A stretch of 44,432 nt of DNA. It comes from Fundidesulfovibrio agrisoli. Its GTDB lineage: Bacteria > Desulfobacterota > Desulfovibrionia > Desulfovibrionales > Desulfovibrionaceae. A program made the translations under genes and the position numbers. Positions 1-7,425 of the stretch are shown in pieces (within the stretch, counting starts at the first letter, position 1; the number at the start of each line of letters is the position of its first letter). The DNA lies in NCBI RefSeq assembly GCF_022808715.1, contig NZ_JAKZKX010000007.1, positions 1 to 44,432 on the forward strand. The letters run 5' to 3'. Under the pieces are notes generated by a model, which was not told the origin of the DNA, made no database searches, and worked only from the letters and a program-made list of their open reading frames with translations.

Positions 1-49
1 TGAGCGGCGCGCGCCGATATATCGGAAGAATATCAACGCGCGCCGCTCA
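1..49. repeat. Perfect inverted repeat at window start
   Basis: Arms TGAGCGGCGCGCG (1-13) and CGCGCGCCGCTCA (37-49) are perfect complements. Inside lies a second palindrome, CCGATATATCGG (14-25). There is no T-run, so a terminator role is doubtful. It sits at the very edge of the window, so the context to its left is unknown. Confidence 0.5.
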
Positions 50-280
50 GGCAGGCCCCACCGGGAGACGGCCCGTCGCAGGGCGGAAGTTTGTCGATGG
101 TGAAACGTTCCAGCGCCTAAAATTGCGAAGCGAAATGGGATTCCAAAGGGAGGAACTCCCTTTGGCCGCCGGAGGCATCTTGATCTCTCGGCTTTCTTTC
201 TGGGGAGCGCCTCCGGCGGGCAAAGGGCCTTCGAGCCTCTGCACTCCCTTCCGGCTTCGCGTACCGGCTCGATCCTTCGG
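50..280. repeat. Gene-free stretch with short palindromic intergenic units
   Basis: No credible gene is seen. At 143-165 there is a perfect 10-bp stem (CCAAAGGGAG, loop GAA, CTCCCTTTGG) followed by GGCCGCCGGAGGC. The same design recurs at 41443-41463, and related units are at 40641-40699 and 41324-41346. A second, degenerate unit containing GCCTCCGGCGGG and ending in GGCTTCGCG follows at about 210-260. These look like a dispersed REP-like family confined to gaps between genes. Confidence 0.5.
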
Positions 281-940
281 CTAGGCGTGCAGCCCCAGCA
301 CCCGGGAGAGCAGCGCCTCGGCGTTGCGCTCTGCCTGGAGGTGCTCCTCCTTGGTGAGGCCCGCGCCTTTGGCGATCATGCTCCGCATCTCGGCGGAGAC
401 GAGATCGCCGGGGGCGTGGGCGTCGTTGTCGATCACCAGCCCGGCCCCGCACTTGCGGGCCATCATGGCCACGTGGCCGTTGGTGAGGCTGTGGCCCTTG
501 CGGGTGGTGATCTCCAGGAGCACGCCCTTCTCGGCTGCCAGCAGGGCCTCCTGCTCGGTGATGAGCCCCGGGTGGGCCAGCACGTCCGCCCCGCCCTCGA
601 TGGCGGCCAGGTTGGTGCCGCGCGCCACGGGCTCCACGATGGTCTCGCCGTGCACCACCACAAGCATGGCTCCCGCGCGCCGGGCCTCGGTGATGAGGCC
701 GGGGATCAGCCCAGGGGGCACGTGGGTCAGCTCCACGCCCACTGCCAGGTTGATGTCCAGGTAGGGCCCGGCCTCCTGGGCGAAGCGCTGCAGGTTCTCC
801 AGGATGAGGTACATGTTGGAGTGGTCCGCGTGGTCGGTGATGGCCAGCCCCTTGTATCCGGCCTTGGCGGCGCGGCGGGCCAGTTCCGCCGGGATGAGCT
901 CGCCGTCGGAGAAGGTGGTGTGGGTGTGCAGGTCGATCAT
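281..940 (-). CDS. PHP-domain metal-dependent phosphoesterase
   Basis: A 219-residue protein made almost entirely of one PHP domain, the metal-dependent phosphoesterase fold shared with histidinol phosphatase and the YcdX family. Visible metal-ligand motifs are the N-terminal HTHTTFSDG (His5, His7), ITDHADHS (about 35-42), a histidine in VVHGET, LAHPG, and the C-terminal DNDAHAPGD. The start follows the preceding gene's stop by 6 bp, with AGGG as ribosome binding site. It is the last gene of the miaB operon. The substrate cannot be read from the sequence. It may be a phosphatase acting on a small phosphorylated metabolite or on nucleic-acid ends. Confidence 0.85.
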   Translation of the reverse strand: MIDLHTHTTFSDGELIPAELARRAAKAGYKGLAITDHADHSNMYLILENLQRFAQEAGPYLDINLAVGVELTHVPPGLIPGLITEARRAGAMLVVVHGETIVEPVARGTNLAAIEGGADVLAHPGLITEQEALLAAEKGVLLEITTRKGHSLTNGHVAMMARKCGAGLVIDNDAHAPGDLVSAEMRSMIAKGAGLTKEEHLQAERNAEALLSRVLGLHA

Positions 941-946
941 GTGGCC

Positions 947-1432
947 CTACATCTTGTATTTGGTGTCGGCGGGGTTGTAGCTTTCCAGAATGTCGGTCCA
1001 GTCGTCGGTGCCGTCGGTGGCGATGCCCGGCTTGGGCTTGTTCTCGGCCAGGGCCTCCACCACGGCGGGGGCCACCAGGATGGGGGCCTTGGCGCGCAGG
1101 GCCAGGGCCACGGCGTCGGAGGGCCGGGCGTCGATCTCCACTTCCTTGCCGCCCTGGTCCACGCTGACGATGGCGAAGAAGGTGCCGTCGGTGAGCCCGG
1201 TGACGGAGATGCGCAGCACCTTGCCGCCCAGGGCCTCGATGGAGGAGAGCAGCAGGTCGTGCGTCATGGGCCGGGGCAGCTTGACGTCGTTGAGCGTCAG
1301 CGAGATGGCCATGGCCTCCATGGCCCCGATCCAGATGGGCAGGGTGGTCTTGTCGTCGAGGCTCTTGAGCACGAGCACGGGGGCCTGCGTCTCCTCGTCG
1401 AGGGCGAGGCCGGAAACCTTCATTTCGATCAT
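947..1432 (-). CDS. Bifunctional nuclease family protein (DUF151)
   Basis: A 161-residue protein of the bifunctional nuclease (BFN/DUF151) family. The family core is visible in LKSLDDKTTLPIWIG near the N terminus and in the segment IDARPSDAVALALR at about 100-115, the usual family signature. Plant and Thermotoga relatives are reported to have nuclease activity, but the bacterial role is poorly known. The chosen ATG (1432) overlaps the miaB stop as ATGA, and a GGGGGAGA ribosome binding site lies inside the miaB end. An in-frame ATG 18 bp upstream is less likely. The overlap implies translational coupling to miaB. Confidence 0.85.
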   Translation of the reverse strand: MIEMKVSGLALDEETQAPVLVLKSLDDKTTLPIWIGAMEAMAISLTLNDVKLPRPMTHDLLLSSIEALGGKVLRISVTGLTDGTFFAIVSVDQGGKEVEIDARPSDAVALALRAKAPILVAPAVVEALAENKPKPGIATDGTDDWTDILESYNPADTKYKM

Positions 1433-2760
1433 GGCAGTATCTCCCCCCATAAGGAATGCTTTTTGGCCTCCGTCACGCGCACGTTGACGATGCGCCCGAA
1501 CAGGTCCGGGCTGGCCGGGGCCAGGAAGTTCACGGTGCGGCCGTGGGCGTCGCGGCCGCGCCAGGCCGGGGCGTCGGAGTCCCTGCGCTTGCCGGGCCCT
1601 TCCACGAGCACCGGGGCCACCGAGGAGACGAGCCCCTGCAAAATGGACTGCTGCCGGGCATTTTGCAAGGCCTGAAGCTCGTCGAGCCGCCAGGACTTGA
1701 TCTCGGCGGGGATCTTGGGCTCCATCTTGGCGGCGGCCACCCCGGGGCGGTCGCTGTAGATGAAGGAGAACGAGCCCTCGAACCCGGCGCGGGGTATCAG
1801 CTCCAGCGTGGCCTTGAAGTCCTCCTCGGTCTCGCCGGGGAAGCCCACGATGAAGTCCGTGGTGAGCGAGATGTCCGGGCGGGCACGGCGCAGGGCGTCC
1901 ACGATGCCCAGGTATTTCTCCACGGTGTAGTTGCGGCCCATGCGCCTGAGCACGTCGTCCGAGCCGGACTGCACGGGCAGGTGCAGCGTGGGGCAGATGT
2001 TCTCAAGCTCCCCGAAAGCGGCCACCACCTCGGGCGCGATGTCCTTGGGGTGCGAGGTGGTGAAGCGCACCCGCTCGATGCCGTCCACGGCGGCCACCGC
2101 GCGCAGGAGCTGCGGGAAGCTGGTGCCGTCGCCGCCTTTGTCGCGCCCGTAGCTGTTCACGTTCTGCCCCAGGAGCGTGACGTCCTTGACGCCGCGCTCG
2201 GCCAGGGAGCGGCACTCGGCCAGCACGGCCTCCGAGGCGCGCGACTTCTGGCGGCCGCGCACGTAGGGCACGATGCAGTAGGTGCAGAAGTTGTCGCAGC
2301 CCTGCATGATGTTCACGAAGGCCCGGGGCGAATCCAGGGGGCCGGGCAGGGCGGCGTCGCGCTCGATGTAGGAGTCGGAGAAATCGAGCAGCGAGACGCG
2401 CAGCCTTGGCTCCCGGGCGATGCGCGCCATGGCCTGCGGGGCCTGGGCCACGCCGTCCGTGCCGAAGACGAGCCGCACGAAGGGGAAGCGGTTCCAGAGC
2501 TTGGCCCCCACCTGCTGGGCCACGCAGCCGCCCACCGCGCAGAACAGCCCCGGCTCGCGCTCCAGGTGCTCGGCGATGCGCCCGAGCTCGCTGTAGAGTT
2601 TCTGCTCGGGCTTTTCGCGCACGGAGCAGGTGTTGACGATGAAGGCCTTGGCCTGGTCGGCGGGGGCCTTCTCCCATCCCATGTTTTCCAGCGAACGTGT
2701 CAGCCAGCCGGAATCGGCGGCGTTCATCTGGCAGCCGAACGTGAAGACGTGAAACTTCAT
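1429..2760 (-). CDS. miaB: tRNA-2-methylthio-N6-dimethylallyladenosine synthase MiaB
   Basis: A 443-residue radical-SAM methylthiotransferase that adds the 2-methylthio group to i6A37 of tRNAs reading UNN codons. The N-terminal MTTase domain begins FTFGCQMN and holds further cysteines (NTCSVR and the VGGCVAQQ segment) for the auxiliary 4Fe-4S cluster. The radical-SAM cluster motif is CDNFCTYC (CX3CX2C) near residue 155, followed by VPYVRGRQKSR. The C-terminal 65 residues fit a TRAM RNA-binding domain. Length is normal for MiaB. It is the first gene of a tight three-gene minus-strand operon with the DUF151 and PHP genes. Confidence 0.95.
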   Translation of the reverse strand: MKFHVFTFGCQMNAADSGWLTRSLENMGWEKAPADQAKAFIVNTCSVREKPEQKLYSELGRIAEHLEREPGLFCAVGGCVAQQVGAKLWNRFPFVRLVFGTDGVAQAPQAMARIAREPRLRVSLLDFSDSYIERDAALPGPLDSPRAFVNIMQGCDNFCTYCIVPYVRGRQKSRASEAVLAECRSLAERGVKDVTLLGQNVNSYGRDKGGDGTSFPQLLRAVAAVDGIERVRFTTSHPKDIAPEVVAAFGELENICPTLHLPVQSGSDDVLRRMGRNYTVEKYLGIVDALRRARPDISLTTDFIVGFPGETEEDFKATLELIPRAGFEGSFSFIYSDRPGVAAAKMEPKIPAEIKSWRLDELQALQNARQQSILQGLVSSVAPVLVEGPGKRRDSDAPAWRGRDAHGRTVNFLAPASPDLFGRIVNVRVTEAKKHSLWGEILP

Positions 2761-2856
2761 CCTGCCATACTAATGCATGGAAGGGGCGCGGTAAAGGGCG
2801 GGAGCCGGGGCCCTCGTCGAGGTGGATCCGAGCGGAAGGCTCAGTGAGGCTTGCCC

Positions 2857-2885
2857 TTGCCAATGTGTAGCCTAAAAGCTACATT
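2857..2885 (+). promoter_or_regulatory. Toxin-antitoxin promoter with operator palindrome
   Basis: TTGCCA (2857-2862), a 17-bp spacer and TACATT (2880-2885) form a sigma-70-like promoter. The inverted repeat TGTAGC-N6-GCTACA (2866-2883) lies across the spacer and -10 box, the expected place for autorepression by the antitoxin. The predicted transcription start falls at or within a base or two of the toxin ATG at 2892. Confidence 0.6.
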
Positions 2886-2891
2886 CCTTGC

Positions 2892-3215
2892 ATGTTCGAA
2901 CTGCGCGATTACGTCACCCCGGAGGGCGTGGACCTCGTCCGCGCATGGCTCGCCAGCCTCCGCGACGCTAAAGCGCGCGCCCGCATCCACCTGCGCCTTA
3001 ACCGGCTGGCGGGTGGCAACTTCGGGGACTGCAAGCCCCTGCGGGAGGGCGTCTGGGAGTTGCGTGTCGATGTCGGCCCGGGATACCGCGTCTATTACTC
3101 CCAATACGGGAAGACCGTCATCCTTCTGCTATGCGGGGGCGACAAGCGCAAGCAGGACGGCGACATCGCCCGGGCGACAGCCTGCCTGAAAGATTTCAAG
3201 GAGCGAGTGGAATGA
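2892..3215 (+). CDS. RelE/ParE-family toxin (addiction module killer protein)
   Basis: A 107-residue type II toxin of the RelE/ParE superfamily, in the HigB-like killer subgroup. The family pattern is clear: MFELRDYVTPEG at the N terminus, the basic stretch RARIHLRLNRLAGGNFGDCK, then GVWELRVDVGPGYRVYYS and LLLCGGDKRKQDGDI near the C terminus. Members of this fold typically cleave mRNA at the ribosome or poison gyrase; which applies here is unknown. The ATG has no Shine-Dalgarno sequence and coincides with the predicted transcript start, suggesting leaderless translation. Its stop overlaps the antitoxin start as ATGA. Confidence 0.9.
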   Translation: MFELRDYVTPEGVDLVRAWLASLRDAKARARIHLRLNRLAGGNFGDCKPLREGVWELRVDVGPGYRVYYSQYGKTVILLLCGGDKRKQDGDIARATACLKDFKERVE

Positions 3216-3541
3216 GCCAGATCGACAAGGCGTCCGTGTCTTATGAGGCCGGGATCGTCGAAGACCTGCGCGCCGACCCGGATTTCGCGGCCGAATACCT
3301 GCGCGCCGCCCTGGAAGACGAGGAGAACCCCGAGGCTCTGCTCATGGCGTTGCGCCACGTGGCCAAGGCCCTGGGCGTGAGCGAAGTGGCCGAGAAGGCC
3401 GGGGTGAACCGCGAGAGCCTGTACCGGGCGCTCTCCCCCCGTGGCAACCCGACCCTCAAGACGCTGCGCGCCGTAACCAAGGCCATGGGGCTGCGGGTCA
3501 CCGTGGAGAAGATCGGGCCGCAAGCCCATCCGGCGCATTAG
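3212..3541 (+). CDS. HTH antitoxin of type II toxin-antitoxin pair
   Basis: A 109-residue antitoxin with an Xre-like helix-turn-helix of the addiction-module antidote family. The DNA-binding segment runs at about 57-95: ALGVSEVAEKAGVNRESLYR, then a basic stretch SPRGNPTLKTLRAVTKAMG. The N-terminal part is acidic and probably wraps the toxin. The start chosen is the ATG that overlaps the toxin stop (ATGA), with GGAG at 3200-3203 as ribosome binding site. It likely binds the palindrome at 2866-2883 to repress its own operon. It ends 13 bp from the convergent kinase gene. Confidence 0.9.
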   Translation: MSQIDKASVSYEAGIVEDLRADPDFAAEYLRAALEDEENPEALLMALRHVAKALGVSEVAEKAGVNRESLYRALSPRGNPTLKTLRAVTKAMGLRVTVEKIGPQAHPAH

Positions 3542-3554
3542 CCACTGCGGAGCC

Positions 3555-4169
3555 CTAGCCGACCCCGAACCAGCCCTTGAAGCGCTCCAGCACCGCGTCG
3601 CGCATCTGCTCCGCGCTCAGTTTCTCGGCGTCGAGCACCAGTTCCGCGCGCGGGTCTTCCTCGAAGGGCACGTCTACGCCGACAACCTGGCCCAGGCCCT
3701 CGAACTTCTGGCCCGTGGCCTTGCGCTTCACGGCCTTGGCGTAGAGCCCGGCCATGACCAGCCCCTCGGGCCGGGCGGACTCCCGGCGCATGGCCGTGGC
3801 CACGCCGCAGCGCAGGTGGACTTCCGCGAAGCGCTCCACCAGCCCCCGCGCGTGGTCCCGCATGGAGCGCAGGGGCGCGGTGCCGTCCATGAGCACCACC
3901 CTGCCCTCCCCGGCCAGGGCGGCGGCCTCCTCAGCGAACATGCGGTAGGCCTGCTCGCGCTCCCTGGCGGTGTAGAGGGGCCGGGGCGTGTAGTGCTTGC
4001 GCCGGGCGTCCATCTGCAGCCAGACCGGGGCCAGCCCCCTGCGCGTCAATTCATCCGCCACGGCCTTGGCCACCGTGGACTTGCCCGACCCGGGCAGCCC
4101 CGTGAACCACAGCACCGCCCCGGCCCGCTCCGCGAGCGGGCCGTCCGACTCCGCAGCCAGGGCGCTCAT
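3555..4169 (-). CDS. P-loop kinase related to adenylylsulfate kinase
   Basis: A 204-residue P-loop kinase. Walker A is GLPGSGKST at about residues 24-32, and the rest resembles the adenylylsulfate-kinase/COG0645 fold. The substrate loop reads LQMDARRKHYTPRPLYT rather than the DGD..R motif of true APS kinase, and a Walker-B-like VVLMDGTAP follows. This argues against APS phosphorylation proper and suggests another small hydroxylated substrate. The start overlaps the upstream phosphotransferase stop as ATGA, so the two kinases are translationally coupled. In other proteobacteria an APH domain and a P-loop kinase of this type are fused in one polypeptide. Confidence 0.75.
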   Translation of the reverse strand: MSALAAESDGPLAERAGAVLWFTGLPGSGKSTVAKAVADELTRRGLAPVWLQMDARRKHYTPRPLYTAREREQAYRMFAEEAAALAGEGRVVLMDGTAPLRSMRDHARGLVERFAEVHLRCGVATAMRRESARPEGLVMAGLYAKAVKRKATGQKFEGLGQVVGVDVPFEEDPRAELVLDAEKLSAEQMRDAVLERFKGWFGVG

Positions 4170-5290
4170 GCCAGGTACTTGTTGATGCCGCGCCAGTCGA
4201 AGCGGTCATCCGCCAGAACGTTCTCCAGGAAGCGCAGCAGGCCCCGGCGCACGGGCTCGGGGTGGTGCGGGTACCACTGGGGCGAGGCGATCACCAAACC
4301 CCGGAACATATAGAACGGCGCGATCACGTCCAGAATCTCCTCGTCGTGGGTGCGTTCCAGGTAGCGCTCCCAGAAGGCGGTGTAGAGTTGCTCCAGCGGG
4401 CCGGAGAGCCTGGGGGAATCCGTCTGTCCGTAGAGCGAGAAGAGCACGAAGTTGAGGCTCATGGTGGCCACGTCGTCGGCGGGCTCGCCGAACTCGCCCC
4501 GGCTGCGGTCCAGCACGTGGAAGTCGTAGCGCTCGCCCTGGTCCTCCACCAGGACGTTCCAGGGGTGGAAGTCCCCGTGCACCGGGCTCAAGCGCTTGGT
4601 GTAGGCGCGCAGTTTCCAGCGCCAGTCCACCACGCGGCGCTCCAGGGCCTGGAATCGCTCCGGCGGGAAGAGGTCGTAGGGATGGGGGTAGGCGTCCACC
4701 AGGCCGAAGATGCACTCCGAGGCTCCGATCAGGTTGCGCACCCGGCGCAGGTAGAGGTCCGGGTTGTCCACCCGCTCGGAGTGGATGTCCGCCAGCCAGT
4801 CCGCGAAGGATGTCGCCAGGGCCACGTCCTTGGGCGCGGCCTCGGTGCGGCCGATGCGCTCCAGGTGGCGGTAGTAGTCCTCGCCTTCGAGCAGTTCGGT
4901 GAGGATGAAGAACTCCTTGGGCTCCTTCACGCCCACCATGCGGTCGGCGGAGTCGAAGTAGCCCAGGCCCAGGGACCTGGCGTGGCGCGGCAGGCGGCCG
5001 GAGGTTTCGTGCTGGAACATCAGGATGGCGGCGCGGTCCCAGTAGAACTGGTGGCCGTACTTGTCGCCGCGCATGATGGAGAGCACGGCGGATTTCACCC
5101 TGCCCTCCACCGAGAACTCGATGCGCAGCGGCTTGCCGTAGCCGAACTCCTTCATGCCCTGGGTGCCGGTCTGGCCGATCTCGCCCAGCCAGCTCAGGCG
5201 GGCGCTTTCTCCGAAAGCCTCGCGAAGGTAGGCCTGGATCTTCTCGGCGTTGACGCGCAGGGGGGTCTTTTCCTCGGTGCCTGTTCTCAT
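4166..5290 (-). CDS. APH-family phosphotransferase
   Basis: A 374-residue protein with an aminoglycoside phosphotransferase/choline-kinase-like fold. The catalytic loop is VHGDFHPWNVLV (about residues 240-251), matching Brenner's HxDxxxxN. The metal-binding aspartate follows in FHVLDRSRGEFGEPADD. The N-terminal half supplies an ATP-binding lobe with an FILTELLEGEDYY hinge. There is no sign that it is a drug-resistance enzyme: it is chromosomal, has host codon use and is coupled to a second kinase. The start is an ATG with GGAGCAGG upstream. The substrate is unknown; a sugar or small metabolite is plausible. Confidence 0.8.
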   Translation of the reverse strand: MRTGTEEKTPLRVNAEKIQAYLREAFGESARLSWLGEIGQTGTQGMKEFGYGKPLRIEFSVEGRVKSAVLSIMRGDKYGHQFYWDRAAILMFQHETSGRLPRHARSLGLGYFDSADRMVGVKEPKEFFILTELLEGEDYYRHLERIGRTEAAPKDVALATSFADWLADIHSERVDNPDLYLRRVRNLIGASECIFGLVDAYPHPYDLFPPERFQALERRVVDWRWKLRAYTKRLSPVHGDFHPWNVLVEDQGERYDFHVLDRSRGEFGEPADDVATMSLNFVLFSLYGQTDSPRLSGPLEQLYTAFWERYLERTHDEEILDVIAPFYMFRGLVIASPQWYPHHPEPVRRGLLRFLENVLADDRFDWRGINKYLA

Positions 5291-5413
5291 GGCCTGCTCC
5301 TGCGGGCCCCGGGCGTCGTCAAAAGGCGCGCCCGGCGGCGATGGCTCGGCGGTGATGGCCCGGCCGGAGGGCCGGGAACCCAGTATCGCTCAAAGCGAGG
5401 CCCGCAACAACAC

Positions 5414-7033
5414 CTATTGGCGCGTTTCCCTGCCCAGGTAGCCGAAGTACTCGTGGTCGCTGGCGAGCATATGCCGGGAGACCACCTCGTCGAGCAGGAA
5501 GGTGAACAACTGGCCGGAGGAGAGCTGCCTGCGCTCGAAGCGCTCGGCCAGTTCGCTGGCCTGGCTCACGAGCATGCGGTGCGAGCGGGCGTGCTCCTCC
5601 ACCATGGGGTAGCCCGCCGCGCGCAGGACCATCTCCTCATAGCTGAAGTGGCGCCGAATCTGCTCCATGAGCTTGCCGATGAGCGCCCTGCACTCGCCTT
5701 CGGGGCATTCCACGGCCACGGCTGAGAGCAGCTTGTTGGCCGTGGCGAATATCTCCCGGTGCTGGGCGTCCAGGGCGGCGTCGCCGCATTCCAGGGCGCT
5801 GTCCCACTCCAGGCGCACGAAGCGGGCCACGTCCGGAAAGAGGTCCGGCGGGGCCTGGGCCTCGCCGATGGCCACCTCCACGCGGTCGCGGCCCCGGCGC
5901 TTGGCCAGGTAGAGGGCCTGGTCGGCCAGGGCCACCAGCTGCTGCCAGCTCTGCGCGGCCGGGTTGCACTCGGCCGCGCCGATGCTCACCGTGACGCTCA
6001 GGGGGCCGCCGCCTCCCTTGATGGAGGCTTCGGCCACGGCCTGGCGCAAGCGCTGGGCGATGGCGCAGGCCTGGCGGATGTCGGTCTGGGGCAGCAGGGC
6101 CACGAACTCTTCGCCGCCGTAGCGCGCCCAGACGTCCTCGGTGCGCAGCTGGGCCCGGGCCGCGTCGGAGACGGCGCGCAGCATGGCGTCCCCGGCCAGG
6201 TGGCCGTGCTCGTCGTTGAAGCGCTTGAAGTGGTCCACGTCCAGCAGCAGGCAGGAGACGGGATTGTGGTGGCGCGCCCCGCGCGGCCACTCCACGCGCA
6301 CCATCTCGTCCAGGGCCATGCGGTTGGCGGCCTTGGTCAGGGGGTCCTGGCGGGCCAGGGCGTTGACCTCCTTCTGCAGGAGCTGCGAGGTCAGCAGCAC
6401 GAGCAGCGTGGTGAGCACCACGCAGGCCACGATGGAGGCACCCACGAACTGCGCCTGGGAAAGGGTGGGCATGGCGACGGCGTCGGCCCCGGCGATCACG
6501 CCGCCCACCGCGCGCCAGACGACCGAGGCCGCAAGCAGGGCGTGGATCGCGGCGATCAGGCGCAGGGTGGAGGCCAGGGTGGCCTCCCGGCTGGTGAGGC
6601 AGGCCCGGATGACCAGCAGGTCGAAGGCCACCGCCGCCCCGCTCAGGACGACCACCCGCACGGCGTAGTCGTCCCGGGCCAGGGTGAACCAGACCAGGAG
6701 CCCCAGGGCCAGGGCGCAGAGAACCGCGCCCCGGCGCCAGGGTGGGTTGCCCCCGGTTGCGCGCACGATGCCGAAATTGAAGACCATCATCCCGGCCAGG
6801 AGCAGGCCGTTGGCGAGCAGCGCGCAGCACCATGGGGGCACCCAGGCGCGCAGGCCGAGCAGGGTCAGGCCCAGGGCGGAGATCAGCGCGCCTGCGCCCC
6901 ACTCCCGCGCGGGGGGGAAGTTGCGGTGGATTTTCCAGACGTGGAGCAGCACGCAGGCCTGGGCCGCCTGGCAGAGCGACCAGACCAGGAAGAGGGGGCG
7001 GAGGTCCGTGCTGAAAATGTCCAATCCGTGCAT
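5414..7033 (-). CDS. Membrane diguanylate cyclase with C-terminal hemerythrin domain
   Basis: About 539 residues. The N-terminal 215 or so hold several hydrophobic helices of a membrane sensor module. A GGDEF domain follows, with DPLTKAANR, LLLDVDHFKRFND and an intact active site RYGGEEF (about 304-310). An RTED inhibitory site lies five residues before it, predicting active, product-inhibited cyclic-di-GMP synthesis. The C-terminal 130 residues are a bacteriohemerythrin domain with the iron ligands in DAQHREIF, HFSYEE, EEHARSH and HMLASDHEYF. This pairs an oxygen-binding di-iron site with c-di-GMP output. The ATG at 7033 is preferred; a TTG 99 bp upstream lacks a ribosome binding site. Confidence 0.9.
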   Translation of the reverse strand: MHGLDIFSTDLRPLFLVWSLCQAAQACVLLHVWKIHRNFPPAREWGAGALISALGLTLLGLRAWVPPWCCALLANGLLLAGMMVFNFGIVRATGGNPPWRRGAVLCALALGLLVWFTLARDDYAVRVVVLSGAAVAFDLLVIRACLTSREATLASTLRLIAAIHALLAASVVWRAVGGVIAGADAVAMPTLSQAQFVGASIVACVVLTTLLVLLTSQLLQKEVNALARQDPLTKAANRMALDEMVRVEWPRGARHHNPVSCLLLDVDHFKRFNDEHGHLAGDAMLRAVSDAARAQLRTEDVWARYGGEEFVALLPQTDIRQACAIAQRLRQAVAEASIKGGGGPLSVTVSIGAAECNPAAQSWQQLVALADQALYLAKRRGRDRVEVAIGEAQAPPDLFPDVARFVRLEWDSALECGDAALDAQHREIFATANKLLSAVAVECPEGECRALIGKLMEQIRRHFSYEEMVLRAAGYPMVEEHARSHRMLVSQASELAERFERRQLSSGQLFTFLLDEVVSRHMLASDHEYFGYLGRETRQ

Positions 7034-7188
7034 TTCGTGCAATCCCGCCCCGTGGGCAGTTCCGGTGAAGCCCGGACTTTTGGAGGTTGCCGTAAACGCC
7101 GCCATCCGACGCTTCGCCAACCCATACCACAATGAGAGGATTTTTCAATTCGAATGATCGAAATAATTGCCCGCTCCGGCGAGACGGG
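7034..7188. other. Intergenic region upstream of the cyclase
   Basis: No separate gene is supported. The minus-strand frame stays open from the cyclase up to a TTG at 7132, so a longer N terminus is possible. The T-rich patch near 7140-7170 probably contains the cyclase promoter, but no clear -35/-10 pair is seen. Confidence 0.35.
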
Positions 7189-7223
7189 AAAAAAGAAGCC
7201 GCCGGGCGCTGGCCCGGCGGCTT
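7189..7223 (-). terminator. Rho-independent terminator of the cytochrome-cutA-PfkB operon
   Basis: Read on the minus strand, the 12-bp stem AAGCCGCCGGGC/GCCCGGCGGCTT (7196-7207 with 7212-7223, 4-nt loop) is followed by C and six T. It lies beyond the palindromic element that directly follows the PfkB-family gene. Confidence 0.8.
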
Positions 7224-7303
7224 GGATGCGTCTGGGAGGCCGCCCGTGAGGGCGGCGCTTCGGGGGGGGCGGCTAGCAGCCCGGTGATAAAGTTGGATTT
7301 CGC

Positions 7304-7424
7304 AGCCTGTTCAAAAAACTCGCTGGCAAGGCGCAAGAAAAAGTCAAGGCCGAAGCGTAGTTGGCATACGTGAGGGTTTGACTTTTTCGCCGCAACGCAG
7401 CCAGCGAGGATTTTTCAACAGGCT
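7304..7424 (-). repeat. 121-bp palindromic element, copy 1
   Basis: Ends are AGCCTGTTCAAAAA and TTTTTCAACAGGCT, giving terminal inverted repeats of about 24 bp. An inner inverted repeat AAAAAGTCAA/TTGACTTTTT is nested within. Copy 2 at 13413-13531 is closely similar over its whole length. The element begins 1 nt after the TAA of the PfkB-family gene and reads in the same orientation relative to that gene as copy 2 does to its own. It could be a MITE-like repeat or a conserved 3'-UTR structure. Confidence 0.8.
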
Positions 7425-7425
7425 G

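Noticed and set aside
4166-5290. Aminoglycoside resistance gene
   Set aside because: The APH fold is present, but the context, coupling to another kinase and host-like codon use point to metabolism.
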